Shown here one piece after another: positions 46,701-55,500 of a stretch of 64,000 nucleotides of DNA. A model generated the notes under the pieces. It saw only the letters and a program-made list of their open reading frames with translations. It ran no database searches and was not told where the DNA came from. The first letter of the stretch is position 1. Every line of letters begins with the position of its first letter. The stretch comes from Cytophagales bacterium. Its GTDB lineage: Bacteria; Bacteroidota; Bacteroidia; Cytophagales; Cyclobacteriaceae. The translations under genes and the position numbers were made by a program. Location of the stretch: assembly GCA_033344775.1 (NCBI GenBank), contig JAWPMT010000002.1, positions 496,001-560,000 on the forward strand, in the 5' to 3' direction.

Positions 46701-49700
46701 TGCCACCTTATCTGCTACAGATCAGGACGCTGGAACAACATTGGCCTTCAGCATCACAGGAGGAACGGATCAGGCGGTATTTAGCCTGTCAGGATCTGAT
46801 TTGGCCTTTGTGTCTGCCCCTGATTTTGAATCACCCACTGATTCGGATGGAGATAACCAATATGAGGTGAGTGTTCAAGTAAGTGATGGTACCAATACTG
46901 CCGATTTGAACATGACCGTAGCTGTTACCGATTTGACGACTGCTCCAACATTTACCTCTGATAGTGAAATCAGCGTTGTTGAAAACACATCAGATGTGAT
47001 CACCCTGGTAGCATCTACCAGTGAAGGAGGAGGGACTTTGACTTACAGCCTGGTGGATGGCCAGGATGCGAGTTCATTCGACCTGGATGGAGCCGTACTC
47101 ACTTTTATAAGTGCTCCGGACTTTGAAGATCCCACGGATGAAGATGCCAATAATGTTTATGCCTTGACTGTACGAGTAAGTGATGGTAGCAGTGATGTTG
47201 ATCAGACCCTGACCATCTCGGTTACAGATGAAAATGAAGCCCCGGTGTTTAATACGGTAGCGGATGTCAATGTCGTGGAAAACAGCACGGAAGTGGCAGT
47301 TTTATCCGCTACAGATCAGGATACTGATGCAGTATTGACTTACAGTATTGTTGGAGGAGCTGATCAAGGACTATTTAGTCTCTCAGGATCGTCCTTGACG
47401 TTCACTTCTGCCCCTGATTTTGAAACTCCGTCTGATATCGATGGGGATAACCACTATGAAGTCGATGTTCAGGTCAGCGATGGGACCAATGATGTTGTTT
47501 TAAACATGATTGTAAGCGTAACTGATGAGAATGAGGCACCCATCATCAGTACAGCTAGTGCACAAACCATTCAGGAAAACACAGCAGGACCAATTATCTT
47601 GAATGCTACCGATCCTGATGGTACAGCGACTTTGACTTACAGTATCGTGAATGGGACAGATAAAGACTTGTTCAGCCTCACAGGCAACGAGCTTTCGTTT
47701 ATTACTGCACCAGATTTTGAAAATGCTGCGGATGATGGAGTTGACAATGACTATGAAGTCACGGTGTTTGTGTTTGATGATACACATGCTACAGAATTGA
47801 ACTTGATAGTTACGGTCACGGATGTGAATGAAGCACCCGTTTTCAATACGTCGACTGAAGTAAGTGTGGAAGAAAATACAACCATAGTAACCAGTCTTTC
47901 GGCCACTGATCCGGATGTTGGTGCTACGATTACTTATAGCATTTCCGGAGGAGCTGATCAGGAAGCATTTGCATTATCCGAATCGGATTTAACCTTTAAG
48001 TTGGCTCCTGATTTTGAGTCTCCTGCTGATGCCGATGGTGACAATAATTATGAGGTTGAAGTCCAGGCCAGTGATGGTACAAATAACATCACATTGAGCA
48101 TGATTGTCACGGTAACGGATCTGACAAAAGTGCCCGTCTTTACCTCCGATAGTGAAGTAAGTGTATTGGAGAACACAACTGAAGTGGTCACCTTGACGGT
48201 CTCTTCTGAAGAGGCAGTAGGAACGTCAACTTTCAGTCTGGTCGAAGGGCAAGATGCCGAATTATTCGAATTAGACGGAGCTGAGCTTACCTTTAAAAGT
48301 GCTGCGGATTTCGAAACGCCTGATGATGCAGACGATAACAACGTTTATCTATTGACTGTACGCGCGAGTGATGGAACCAATGAGGTAGATCAGGCCATGT
48401 CCATTACGGTAACTAATGTGAATGAAGCCCCTACCTCATTTTCTATTACTGGTGGAGGGACGGTCGATGAAGGAGCAGATGTTGGGACATTAGTTGGAAC
48501 ATTGACTTCTACAGATGAAGACGCCACATTTACTCATGTATATAGTTTGCCGGAATCGGAAACGAATTTCAAAATCTCCGGAAATGAATTATTGACTAAC
48601 GCTGTATTTGATTTCGATGATCAATCATCCTATGACGTCACGATCATCGTGACCGATGAAGGAGGGCTGACATTCTCGGCATCACCGACCATTACGATTA
48701 ATGAGTTGATCAATAACAAACCCAATTCGTCCATTGAAATCAATTCGGTGGGTGACGTAGTAGTAGGTGCTTCCGCTTTCCCCTTGAGCGCGATAACCAA
48801 TCCCGAAAATGCAACAGTAGTTTGGTCGGTCCTGGAAGGAGATGCGACGATTGATGGATCCACGTTGACACCTGGAACACAACCAGGATTGGTTGTGGTG
48901 AAGGCAGTAATCGAAGAAACGGATGATTTCAACGCTTCAGAAGATACAGAAAGCTTCAACCTGGTAGACCCTACTTTGATCAACCCAAATGTTACTATTA
49001 CACTTCCGGCCGAATCACCGGCGAATGAGACCGTCACAATAGCGGTGACCTTCGACGCGCAAGGGGCAACCACAGTTACGGAAACGGATGTCGTCCTGAG
49101 CGTTGAAAGTGGACCTGGTGAAATAACCGGCAACGAGCTATCCTTCGCCGGAGCGGGAACAGTGGTAGTGAGGGCATCACTAGCCGCCACGGACGAAACG
49201 AATGCGGTTTTTGCTACTGCTTCCATTGAGGTCTTTAATGTCTATAATATTTCTGGCCGTGCGTTGGCAGATGGAGATGGTTTTTCCAATGGCATAGCCT
49301 ACTTGGTGGCATTGGATAATGTCAATGAGACCATCAACGTACCACTCTCTGCCGAAGGGAATTTCACCTTCCAAAATGTAAGGGAAGGAGAGTATTTCCT
49401 GGGGGTAGGTGTTCCTCAGACGGAAACAACCTATCTATCTACCTTCTTAGGGGATGTATCTCCGATACTTGATCAGACGGCTGCACCTGATATACTGAAG
49501 TTGGCCGCAGATGTATCAGGCCTGGTGATCAATATGCAATCCAAACCAGCACCTGCTGTGGAATTAGTTGACCCTGAAACAGGCGGTAAGATTGAATTCC
49601 AGGCGCAAGGAACCACAAATGGTCAAAGCAGGTTCATCATGGGCAGGGTGGAGATGGGGGATCCTATTCCGAACACGCAGGTAGTACTTTCCACAGCCGA

Positions 49701-50175
49701 AGGAGAGTACATCGCCGATGGACTGACGGATGAAAATGGCTTCATCATATTTGAAGGCTTGCCTACTGGAGACTACCGGATTGGCGTAGAGATCCCCGGT
49801 GTTGGTCGTGTAGAAACTGAGATTCCTGTCGAAGAAGGGGAACAAGCTGATGTGACTGGACTGATCAGTGAAGATGGGACGGTCGCACTGGAAGTGGAGG
49901 AAGTACTTAATGTCGGATTGGATGCTGAACAAGCATTGACCATTTACCCGAATCCAGTAGTCGATGAGTTGAACCTAACAATTGAAAATGATTACCGAGG
50001 TGAATTGACATTCCGTGTCTTCGATATGAATGGCAGAAAAGTACTTGGATTCATCCGGACGAAGCAATTCCAACGAATGGACTTAAGTGAAAGATTGGAT
50101 ATTCCGGAGGGTACCTATGTGATCCTGATTAATGGTATTGATTTGAACCTACAACAACGATTTATTAAGCGATAG
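37774..50175 (+). CDS. Giant T9SS cell-surface protein: beta-helix, propellers and cadherins
   Basis: A 4133-residue secreted protein. Domains by residue: signal peptide 1-21; CSLREA-type beta-helix with a Gly-rich insert about 22-350; two Ig-like domains 365-540; a second beta-helix 545-950; a cadherin about 1045; three Ig-like (He_PIG) domains each interrupted by a propeller-like block (about 1147-1515, 1525-1895, 2190-2555); three cadherin-like repeats between the second and third; then 11 cadherins of about 99 residues (2552-3650) with calcium motifs such as DxNEAP and DxD; two carboxypeptidase-regulatory-like domains about 3830-4040; and a T9SS type A sorting domain with IYPNP and a C-terminal KR. 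It is exported by T9SS and likely anchored on the surface, for adhesion or polymer contact. The domain count is by eye. Confidence 0.9.
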   Translation: MMHRILAPLFFVVCLPFATLGQTTFTVTNTDDSGAGTLRQAILDAEANPGADIIDLTGITGTITLSTGLPNITEDLTINGAGSSSTIIDGNNQVRPFFIGGILQSSTDAPMIAIDGLTIQNGYAEGESPNGNAGGGAGMGGGMFVNNGNVTMTNVLFSGNSVLGGTGGNDRFGGGGVGGDGPFENSGGVAAELPPGAFIGGTGGYGAGGGGGTGNFNFGGADGGSGGYGAGGGGAGGGNVNGLGNGGAAGAFGGSGANAISIAHAGGGGGAGLGGALYIRNGTVVLENIAFENNTATGGAGGDASPEPSGGTGQGRGGGVFNDTGTVTMTFFTFSGNITSTASPDTHGTIAFITDVAITADPADQLNINEGTDAAFTVTTTGTVESYQWQVDDGNGFSNITDDSNYSGAETATLDLTCVPRAFHNYQYRVQIGGSLNDVTSQSATLTVTNAADLVATIASTDLILQCDGESLTFTSEHQNVNTIPAYQWLLNGAPVQGETSDTFTGAVNEGDEITLELTESSSCFPRPVATSNSLIVQRIKVDTVVITNVLPGRTDVGSLPYHLAQTVNLPCNDIITVMDLRQLPQGSIISMDQALFTQSPVHIIGNGSDETIIRTTTNVSTAMLGRYHKLEGFKLENTSGFNFNGIDVFADSLVMYDVIISDFNSSSDEVLRYRNFDVDNNRGNYYVNIDSIQLLGGRQIDIDVEGTDTEITGAIKIANSVFKNAVHHNIVINFRESDFQEILIQGNLFQDNDLSTMQVFFNAGVAGGTVTIEQNSVINQYREVFALDSEPGLDIDVSIRNNTFSETGVRGFADFAGDYPVVTLDGVDVDIINNTMVGVQDVLSISTDNQVVFANNLVLDEVNGVNIFSNATPDYTGSGNNIGIDIGDNNDLTSTTLEVIQSLTLSDPGGNGLLVYEPVECGPAIGLANATYAPMKDQLGTLRLSPSDIGAIEGTLSVNEFIVVVATDPFPFPGDIVFTPTVSPEENSPTRTYTYEWFKNTVSSATTESFNATGLVAGDEIEVRVTPNNDFCLRPGVAIETVTIREAFSLQNTSVAENVVVGGVVSSIIPDGSLSMGATFSLVAGAGDTDNASFTVSGTDLLLASGLDFETEPSLSIRLSVSDGGNMFEQIFPLTITDVNDVPVFTSAPTTLLDRDNDFDYDIAVTDDEESFVTVEGITIPAWLDFNINPPAPETVLVTTEQTGLPQNARDFVVDAAGNFYYTDRFDDVIYKMDVNGVQTVIADANSAEPIFSPAGMDIAPDGTIYVAIFSGGPNFDGGIYTIVNDVLTFLVEVEEVQEVAVSNDNDLYAISRSKLYKIENGVATVVAGTANRSVTDGPVGVGQIANPSGMDVAPDGTIWFRDGSTVRFVTADGTITSITPDPTTSDVTSIPFGGDLKVDVLGDVYFNSTAFILKMTPGTSSWEYFIGLNAGASVDGDQNTALWGRMEALYFDSDGNLWTLGSSANTSSIPQEVRKIVIPPSTYSLNGNASIVGEFPVSLRASDGATTTDQDFTIEVLGPLHFEADPVTAATEGAQYIYNPSAIHSQSTAFTYGFTLPDWLDTSVPHTATSFLNIASGVPGVAPLSKTDATVTDEAVYTIQGSSISVIKYDGTQVSDIDFSSLNPMPSFIGPLITSNTNGELYFALTNSSDQEKLYKVNPNADPIVFSDLGTFDGIKDIDSHENGVVILERRFNNSVLVGDISIVDDAGMVTSVISGSEAESINVGLDGKIYFLGGSNFQPDDHSEFIADLELNGTFTTRTIFSDERVYSVQDLVVDAFGNAYILYESLDQMANIYDSYGYLGNSSSVSLELFTATDDVNTFEISGFTRFGSTNDIFYITNDATAGTSDLFAYADNQVIFGIPGATDGGLNNVTITLDDQNEVVTQTFDINVNFINDAPTGLEISGNSIDENNPTTTALLTFNTLDPDGTGDTYTYTLVSGMGDANNGEFTIVDDGLLATISYDAESNPGTKSIRVRSMDVAGEFVEETFDITINDINEAPTAIALSGDMEIDENLDAGTLLGMLTTTDEDAGDGHTYALSGVGSDLFQVVGDELQTAAVLDFEMATSYTLTVTTEDVGQLTHDEDFTITIIDDAPTDITLSNSSVDEGLIPGALVGTFITTDSDPNNTFTYSFVSGINFNAFFEIDGDVLKTKALFNASQFTSAIIRVKTTDAIGESFEKDLTITINDLTNSAPQLLNAPTGTATQGQLYTFAPGGFDFDGDNITYSKSGADWLIQQDQPAIVEEFLAQNGTNNLEIDDNDNLYMTILGASGFATNLLKYDDDTETTSTLLTTDATSITFVDTDDNGVIYFSDNNFGGSSYQVKKMDNGTVTSVYSATGEVTAGGYHDDDYLVLVETQADGTKDIVRIGLDGSSKTTLEEEVGFVGVFNIGEDDLIHFSAGNEMSAIDIDGDAATAVTLALTTDNTNSPYLYFISDFVKYSSDQSYVLYVEADAAGTQRDVLVRVTPSGEEELWRGTVTYEASKIAANARSEVYFTRDADSDGVNAVAVYNAPFTFFYGTPEDADVGTSNFDLNLTDGELSNDYSFTIDVENVNDAPTSITLNANAVDENNSIGIVVATISSEDPDNDSGDNQTFTLVGGEGDTDNGSFEIVGSELKTLATFDHESGATKSIRIQATDDSNATFEQTLSIDIADLNESPTAIELSAASINENEAAGTVIGTLTTVDPDETNDNLVFEIIEGADNFQLSGLELQSSASFNFEANPSLTVKVRASDGVENSNTFFTIEETFTINVGDVSESPSDIALSNTTVAENAASGTVIGSLSAQDPDGANTNTFSLVENSEDNASFDISEGQLVTVDVFDFESQTSYTVDVAVNDGGGNTLTEKITIAITDVNEAPVFSSESSFTITENTTGVATVSAIDEDANATFTYSIVDGTDKDLFNLSGSELAFVSAPDFESADDVGGDNTYEVTVRVSDGTNDVDQALTVTITDENEAPVFNNDAAVSVEENSTTVATLSATDQDAGTTLAFSITGGTDQAVFSLSGSDLAFVSAPDFESPTDSDGDNQYEVSVQVSDGTNTADLNMTVAVTDLTTAPTFTSDSEISVVENTSDVITLVASTSEGGGTLTYSLVDGQDASSFDLDGAVLTFISAPDFEDPTDEDANNVYALTVRVSDGSSDVDQTLTISVTDENEAPVFNTVADVNVVENSTEVAVLSATDQDTDAVLTYSIVGGADQGLFSLSGSSLTFTSAPDFETPSDIDGDNHYEVDVQVSDGTNDVVLNMIVSVTDENEAPIISTASAQTIQENTAGPIILNATDPDGTATLTYSIVNGTDKDLFSLTGNELSFITAPDFENAADDGVDNDYEVTVFVFDDTHATELNLIVTVTDVNEAPVFNTSTEVSVEENTTIVTSLSATDPDVGATITYSISGGADQEAFALSESDLTFKLAPDFESPADADGDNNYEVEVQASDGTNNITLSMIVTVTDLTKVPVFTSDSEVSVLENTTEVVTLTVSSEEAVGTSTFSLVEGQDAELFELDGAELTFKSAADFETPDDADDNNVYLLTVRASDGTNEVDQAMSITVTNVNEAPTSFSITGGGTVDEGADVGTLVGTLTSTDEDATFTHVYSLPESETNFKISGNELLTNAVFDFDDQSSYDVTIIVTDEGGLTFSASPTITINELINNKPNSSIEINSVGDVVVGASAFPLSAITNPENATVVWSVLEGDATIDGSTLTPGTQPGLVVVKAVIEETDDFNASEDTESFNLVDPTLINPNVTITLPAESPANETVTIAVTFDAQGATTVTETDVVLSVESGPGEITGNELSFAGAGTVVVRASLAATDETNAVFATASIEVFNVYNISGRALADGDGFSNGIAYLVALDNVNETINVPLSAEGNFTFQNVREGEYFLGVGVPQTETTYLSTFLGDVSPILDQTAAPDILKLAADVSGLVINMQSKPAPAVELVDPETGGKIEFQAQGTTNGQSRFIMGRVEMGDPIPNTQVVLSTAEGEYIADGLTDENGFIIFEGLPTGDYRIGVEIPGVGRVETEIPVEEGEQADVTGLISEDGTVALEVEEVLNVGLDAEQALTIYPNPVVDELNLTIENDYRGELTFRVFDMNGRKVLGFIRTKQFQRMDLSERLDIPEGTYVILINGIDLNLQQRFIKR
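46330..48420 (+). repeat. Tandem cadherin repeats with a four-module higher-order period
   Basis: About seven cadherin modules of about 297 bp repeat in tandem. Corresponding sites of three successive module types recur exactly 1188 bp downstream (46453 to 47641, 46750 to 47938, 46951 to 48139), so a four-module block was duplicated. The modules have diverged but retain the order of types, including the unusual TDLT-linked one with FTSDSE. The array lies within the giant gene. Confidence 0.75.
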
Positions 50176-50205
50176 ACAAATTCCACAACCGCCGCCAAAC
50201 AGCAG

Positions 50206-50237
50206 AAAGCCTCGATGAAAGTCGGGGCTTTTCTTTT
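50206..50237 (+). terminator. Intrinsic terminator of the giant gene
   Basis: Arms AAAGCCTCGA and TCGGGGCTTT with a short loop are followed by TCTTTT, 30 bp after the stop codon at 50175. The stem has a G-T wobble. Confidence 0.75.
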
Positions 50238-50528
50238 ATATCTGTGGAAAAGTTTGATCTAATATAACCGATGTATGACTTATGCCATATGCGGCAGAGA
50301 CTGTCCGCCACCGTGCTTGGTCTCTCATATTTAGAGACATTTAAGTTAAGGTGTAAATAGGCTGAATTGTATTTTTCACTAAAAGGTCATTGTTGGTATC
50401 TTATTGAAAATCAAGGCATTGAATTGATTTCTGATTATCGCTTGTATTCCTTCTAAATGAATTGTCTTTTATTTCTGGCAACATATTTGATTTACCAAAC
50501 TTGTTAAAACATACTAAACTCAAAATAT
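50238..50528. other. Gap before lipoprotein gene, no gene seen
   Basis: These 291 bases are AT-rich and hold no ORF or hairpin of note. A CATATTTG at about 50483, one base off TAnnTTTG, could be the lipoprotein gene's -7 box. Confidence 0.4.
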
Positions 50529-51173
50529 ATGACAATGACTAAGACCTATTTCTCATTTACTTTACTCTTCTGTGCTTTGTGTTTCATTTCATGCAGCGAG
50601 GAGGAGGAGATCGTTCCTTTAGCTTTAGAACCGCTTCCGGAAGGATCCGTAGCTTTTCTCAACATTAGCGTCGGTGATGAATCATACAACCTGATTGATG
50701 GTGTGGATAATTCCATTTTTTCTTCCAGTTTATTGGCCCCGGCAACATCGGATGCCCAATTTTCTAAAGAATTCGGAGCTTCTGTTACGAGCGATACTTC
50801 AGTTTTAACTTTTAGGATCGCTTATTCTCGAGAAGCTAACAATCGAGATGAGACATTGATTGAAATTACCCAAGGTGAAGGCCAATATGCCTTTGGAGAG
50901 GTCATTGATCTGGAAAAAATCGAACGTAGAAAAGGTTTTAACATAGAGATCGTCGAAGACGAATATGTGGGTGGTCCGGGACAGGGCTATGCTTCCTGGT
51001 ATTTTGATCAACCGGAGACCTCCTTCTTCACGATCACGGAGTATTATGCTGGAGAATCCGAATTGACAGTCTGGCTCAAGGGAGAGTTTAAAGCCACCAT
51101 CTTAAATACTAGTGGAGCAAGCCAGGTACGAGGAGATTTTTTGATGGAATTCCCTGTTTGTTGCTTCGATTGA
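50529..51173 (+). CDS. Lipoprotein of unknown function, 214 aa
   Basis: A lipoprotein signal ending at the lipobox FISC (residues about 21-24) is followed by an acidic mature part rich in beta segments. A late SGASQVRGDFLMEFPV segment ends in PVCCFD, a pattern seen in Bacteroidota lipoproteins that measure or bind ligands at the outer membrane. It follows the giant gene by 353 bp on the same strand but with a terminator between, so it has its own promoter. Family not recognised. Confidence 0.75.
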   Translation: MTMTKTYFSFTLLFCALCFISCSEEEEIVPLALEPLPEGSVAFLNISVGDESYNLIDGVDNSIFSSSLLAPATSDAQFSKEFGASVTSDTSVLTFRIAYSREANNRDETLIEITQGEGQYAFGEVIDLEKIERRKGFNIEIVEDEYVGGPGQGYASWYFDQPETSFFTITEYYAGESELTVWLKGEFKATILNTSGASQVRGDFLMEFPVCCFD

Positions 51174-51306
51174 TCTCAAGGTAGTTTTTGAGGATTCAAA
51201 AGAACACGAATAATTATCTACCTGATCAGTGTAGTATATGGTCGAGATTAAAGAAGAGTTCTTTTGAATCCATTCTGTTTTGTAGAAGTTGTGATGTGGC
51301 TGATGG

Positions 51307-52197
51307 TTATTCATCGACCCCTAAGGCCCCTTTTACCGACTCGAAAAATAGCTTTTGCTTCTTGTGAGCGATCAGGTAATAATTTCTATCAGGGTAAGTA
51401 TCGGATTGCCAGATGAGCTTGAGGGTGTCGCTAGCCAGAAATGGTTTGGCATTTTCCAGTACTGTTATACCAATTCCTTTGGTTTGAGTTAATTCCTGAA
51501 GCATAAAGTATTCATTTGGAATGATGTAATTGGTGAATACTTTGGGTCTTTTCTTGTTGAAACAATGCATCCAGAAGAGCTTGATAAAGGGGTTGGTAGA
51601 CATGTGTGAGAACCAGATCTGGTGCTCTAGCCAGTGCTGAGTTTTCTTGAGATCATCATGTTGCAAATATTGATCGATATCACTTGTATCAATGTCCGGA
51701 TGCCCGACAATGACCAGCGGTGAACTCAAGATCTTGCAGGAAAGCACATCAAAAGTTTGAACTTCCTGGTGAACAATTGCGGCATCAATTTCTTGTTGAT
51801 TGACCAGGTTAAACAGGACATCATGACTCTCCTCGAAACGGATGCTCAAGTGCTTAAAGCCGGTTAATCGATTGGATAAAAAGCTTTTATACAAATGTTC
51901 ACTGATCCCTAGTACATGTAGCTTCTCTTCTTTTTTGAGGCGACGACTGTACATCGACTCTACCTCTTCCAATGTGTCCAGTGATTCAATGATCAGGTTG
52001 TTCAGGAACTTCGCATTTTCTGTAGCCTCTACGCCTTTGGATTTTCGCACAAACAATTTGTGGCCAACATTCGCTTCCAGCATACTCATCTGATTGCTGA
52101 CTGCCGGCTGACTCATGTACAATTCCTCCGCCGCTTTTGAGTAATTACCGTGTTTATAGACGGCTTTAAAAGTCCGGTACCATTCCAAATTGATCAT
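51307..52197 (-). CDS. LysR-family regulator
   Basis: A 296-residue LysR-type protein: helix-turn-helix NYSKAAEELYMSQPAVSNQMSMLE (residues about 17-40), then KLFVRKSKGVEAT, and a substrate-binding domain. Co-inducer-binding architecture is standard. It is divergent from a remnant SDR gene starting 97 bp away, and SDR genes next to divergent LysR regulators are a familiar arrangement, so it probably once controlled that gene. Confidence 0.88.
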   Translation of the reverse strand: MINLEWYRTFKAVYKHGNYSKAAEELYMSQPAVSNQMSMLEANVGHKLFVRKSKGVEATENAKFLNNLIIESLDTLEEVESMYSRRLKKEEKLHVLGISEHLYKSFLSNRLTGFKHLSIRFEESHDVLFNLVNQQEIDAAIVHQEVQTFDVLSCKILSSPLVIVGHPDIDTSDIDQYLQHDDLKKTQHWLEHQIWFSHMSTNPFIKLFWMHCFNKKRPKVFTNYIIPNEYFMLQELTQTKGIGITVLENAKPFLASDTLKLIWQSDTYPDRNYYLIAHKKQKLFFESVKGALGVDE

Positions 52198-52294
52198 AGA
52201 TATTAAAATATTTATATCATGAGGTAAAATAGACTATTTCTTTTGATAACAGGTAATTCCTACTCTTGCTCCATCAAATTTTAAACAGAGACAA

Positions 52295-52357
52295 ATGAAT
52301 AAGATCGCATTAGTAACAGGGGCTAACAAAGGGTTGGGCCTGGAGACAGCTCGATAG
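52295..52357 (+). pseudogene. 5' remnant of a short-chain dehydrogenase gene
   Basis: From ATG 52295 the frame reads only 20 residues, MNKIALVTGANKGLGLETAR, then stops at TAG 52355-52357. The TGxxxGLG motif is the nucleotide-binding start of an SDR, but nothing after base 52357 continues it. The remaining 230 bp to the next gene hold no gene and no other ORF of note. It looks like a gene with its body deleted. An SDR-like leader peptide is a less likely alternative. Confidence 0.65.
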
Positions 52358-52583
52358 CATTTGTAATGCTACCGAGTCTTATTAAGCATTTTCAATGCAA
52401 TCTTGATCATTCTCAAAAATCAAACAGCTACTTGCTACTTCACCAATCATTCCCCTTTTCTTAATTTCGCACACTTAAAACTCTGAAAAGGCCTGGACAG
52501 GTGGCAGTTACGTCCATTCATCGAAATATTGACAGCTGTCCTGAATTTGTGAGGCATTTTCGGAGGGTAAACCCAGGAGTGAA

Positions 52584-55500
52584 TTGAAGAAGTGGACTTT
52601 TTTAGTGCTTCCTTTATGGTTGATGGCCAGCCATACCTATTCGCAAGGCGACTTTTACTTTGAACAATGGCACCTGGAAGAGGGACTGAGCAATCAGGTG
52701 ATCAGGAATATTGCGCAAGACAGCCATGGTTTTTTATGGCTGGCCACAGAGCAAGGTCTGAATCGATTTGATGGCCAAAACTTCTCGCATTATCTCCATG
52801 TACCTGGCGATACAAATAGCATTACAAATAATCTGTTATTTGGCCTGGCCATTGATCAGCAAGACGTGATTTGGGTGGGCACTGAATTGGGACTCAATGC
52901 CTACGACTTGAAGTTGAACCAATGGCATCATTTTCGAAATGATCCGGACGATCCCAATAGTCTGAGCGACAATTATGTACGAAAGGTGTTCGTGGATTCC
53001 CAAGACAGGATCTGGGTGGGTACACAAAATGGACTCAACTTGTTTGACCGAACCACTGGGCAATTTCAACGACTCATGGATGATCGTCAATTTGCCGATG
53101 CTTTCGATCGTAAAACCTTTTCCTATAACCGTATCAATGACGTGTATGAAGACAATGAGGGTCGGATATGGGTAGGAACCGATGGCGGTGGAATACGTAT
53201 TTACGAACCTGATTCCTGGGATAAGTTCACTTCTATCTATGTCAGAGACAACCTGGAGTCCCGAGCTCGAATCGTGAGAAAGGTATTTCAGGATGCTATT
53301 GGTGATTGGTGGTTTGGTACCGACGCGGGCCTGGCTCGATATTCATCAGATTTGACGTTACAAACATTTTTTGAGCCTCATGATGCTTTCGACAGCCTTT
53401 CTGATCAGTATGTATGGGACATGTTAGAAGGTCCGGATGGTCACCTATGGGTAAGTACTTACCGTGGTGGGATCAATGTCCTGGATCGGAATCAAAATCG
53501 ATTCATTAAGCACTTTGATAGCAGCAATGGATTGTCCAGTGATCAGGTTTGGGACATGTTCAAAGATCATTCAGGAGGCATTTGGGTCGGCTGTGAAGGT
53601 GCAGGAGGACTCAATTATTATCACCCGGCACTTCGAAAGTTTGCCCACCATTTATCCGAAGATGGCACCAAGTTTATCGTGGACAACATTTTTGAAAGTA
53701 CACCACAATTGCTACTGCTCAGTACTTCTGAAGGATTACTTCATTATCACGTTCCTGACAGGACTTACCAATGCATCACGGAGAAGGTCGCGAATGAAAG
53801 CGAGTATTTCTTTTTCGAACAGCACAATAATCGGACCTATTTAATGTCGTCCCGATCTATCTATCGATTGGATGAAAAGTTTAACCTGATACAGAAGTTC
53901 CACTCAAAATTGCTGATTAATGGAGCAATCATTACAGATACTTACATGGCTGATTCGGGTGAAATTTGGATGGGGACCATTTCACAAGGCCTGTTGCGAG
54001 TAAACCTGATCACCGGAGAAGAAGAACAGTTTTTTAAAGAAGGTAATTCCGATATTTATCAGGATTCTCGTTCGATCACTAGCCTGGCGGCAGGTCCTGA
54101 TGGTAAGCTCTGGGTAGCTTCTGTAAGAAGTGGTCTGTTTCTGCTCGATCCCTCGAATGGTGAATATGAGCAGTTTTTGTATCATACAGGGCAATTTTAC
54201 GAGCCAACGATTACAGCTATAGTATCAGCACCTGATTCGATCTTATGGCTGGGAACAGTGTCTAATGGACTGGTCCGGTTTAATTGGGAAACTACTGAAT
54301 CTAAGTTTGTAAGCTCGAAGAACAAGGAGTTAAGTCAGGGAATCACAGCGCTGTTAATCGACGAGCAACAGAAGCTTTGGATCAGCACGAAAAACGGTCT
54401 GGTAACCATGGATCTGGCCAGTCAGCAGTTTCATATTTTTAATCAGGAAGATGGTCTCCAGGGACCGCTATTTCGTCCTGCAATCCATCAGGGGACTAGT
54501 GGTAAATTGTATTTTGGAGGCACAAATGGGTTCAATGTGCTTGATGTGGAGCATTTGACCTTCAATGATGAGCAGCCTGGGATCTTTTTTGAAAGCCTAA
54601 TGGTCAATGATCAGTTGATTCAACCTGGAGGAAAATGGTTACCGGATGGATTGGAGCATCAGACCCGTATCCGATTACCCTATGATCAGAATTACCTAAA
54701 ACTCAACTTTACCGCTCCGACTGCAATCCAGGCGGATAACAATGCTTTTGCATACCGCCTGTCTGAAGATCAACCATGGCAAGACCTGAATCAAAACCGC
54801 GAACTGTCGTTACCAAATTTAACTGCGGGTTTTTATGAACTAGCCATCAAGGCCCGGAATAGTGATGGTTTGTGGGGGAAACCGTCTATTTTAAATATCG
54901 ACATTTTGCCACCGTTTTGGCAGACCGTCTGGTTTCGGAGTACGATCTTCTTGATAGTCATTTTCTTGTTGGTGGGATTTTATCGTTATCGTCTTAGACA
55001 GATCTCTAGACAAAAACAGCTACTGGAACAGGAAGTCAGTGACCGGACCAGCGAATTGAAGCTACAAAAAGAAAAAGCGGAGGAAGACCGTGAGCTCATT
55101 GCGAGTCAGGCTGAAGAGCTCAAGGAAATGGACAAGGTGAAAACCAAGTTTTTCGCCAATATTTCCCATGAACTTCGAACCCCGCTCACCTTGATCAATG
55201 GGCCTTTGGAAACATTCCTTGAAAGAGAAGGCGAGACACTCAACCAGGAGGCTTTGACACTAATCAAAACGGCTAATCAAAATGGAGAATCTTTACTCGG
55301 TTTGGTAGAAGAGATCCTGGACCTCACCAAATTGGAAGCGGGTAAGTTGCCACTGATCGAAAACCCCCTTCCAATGAAAGAATTACTGACGGACTTATTT
55401 GATGCCTATCATTATGACTTGAAGGTGAAGGGAGTAATTGCCGAATTTGATTTTGAACTTCCTGAGGATACATGTCTGTATTTGGATGGCCGGAAGGTGA

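Noticed and set aside
46330-48420. CRISPR array
   Set aside because: The regular 297-bp spacing is coding cadherin repeats; there are no short direct repeats with unique spacers and no cas genes.
52531-52540. GACAGCTGTC palindrome ahead of the hybrid regulator
   Set aside because: A single 10-bp palindrome without a repeat or a nearby promoter box is expected by chance.
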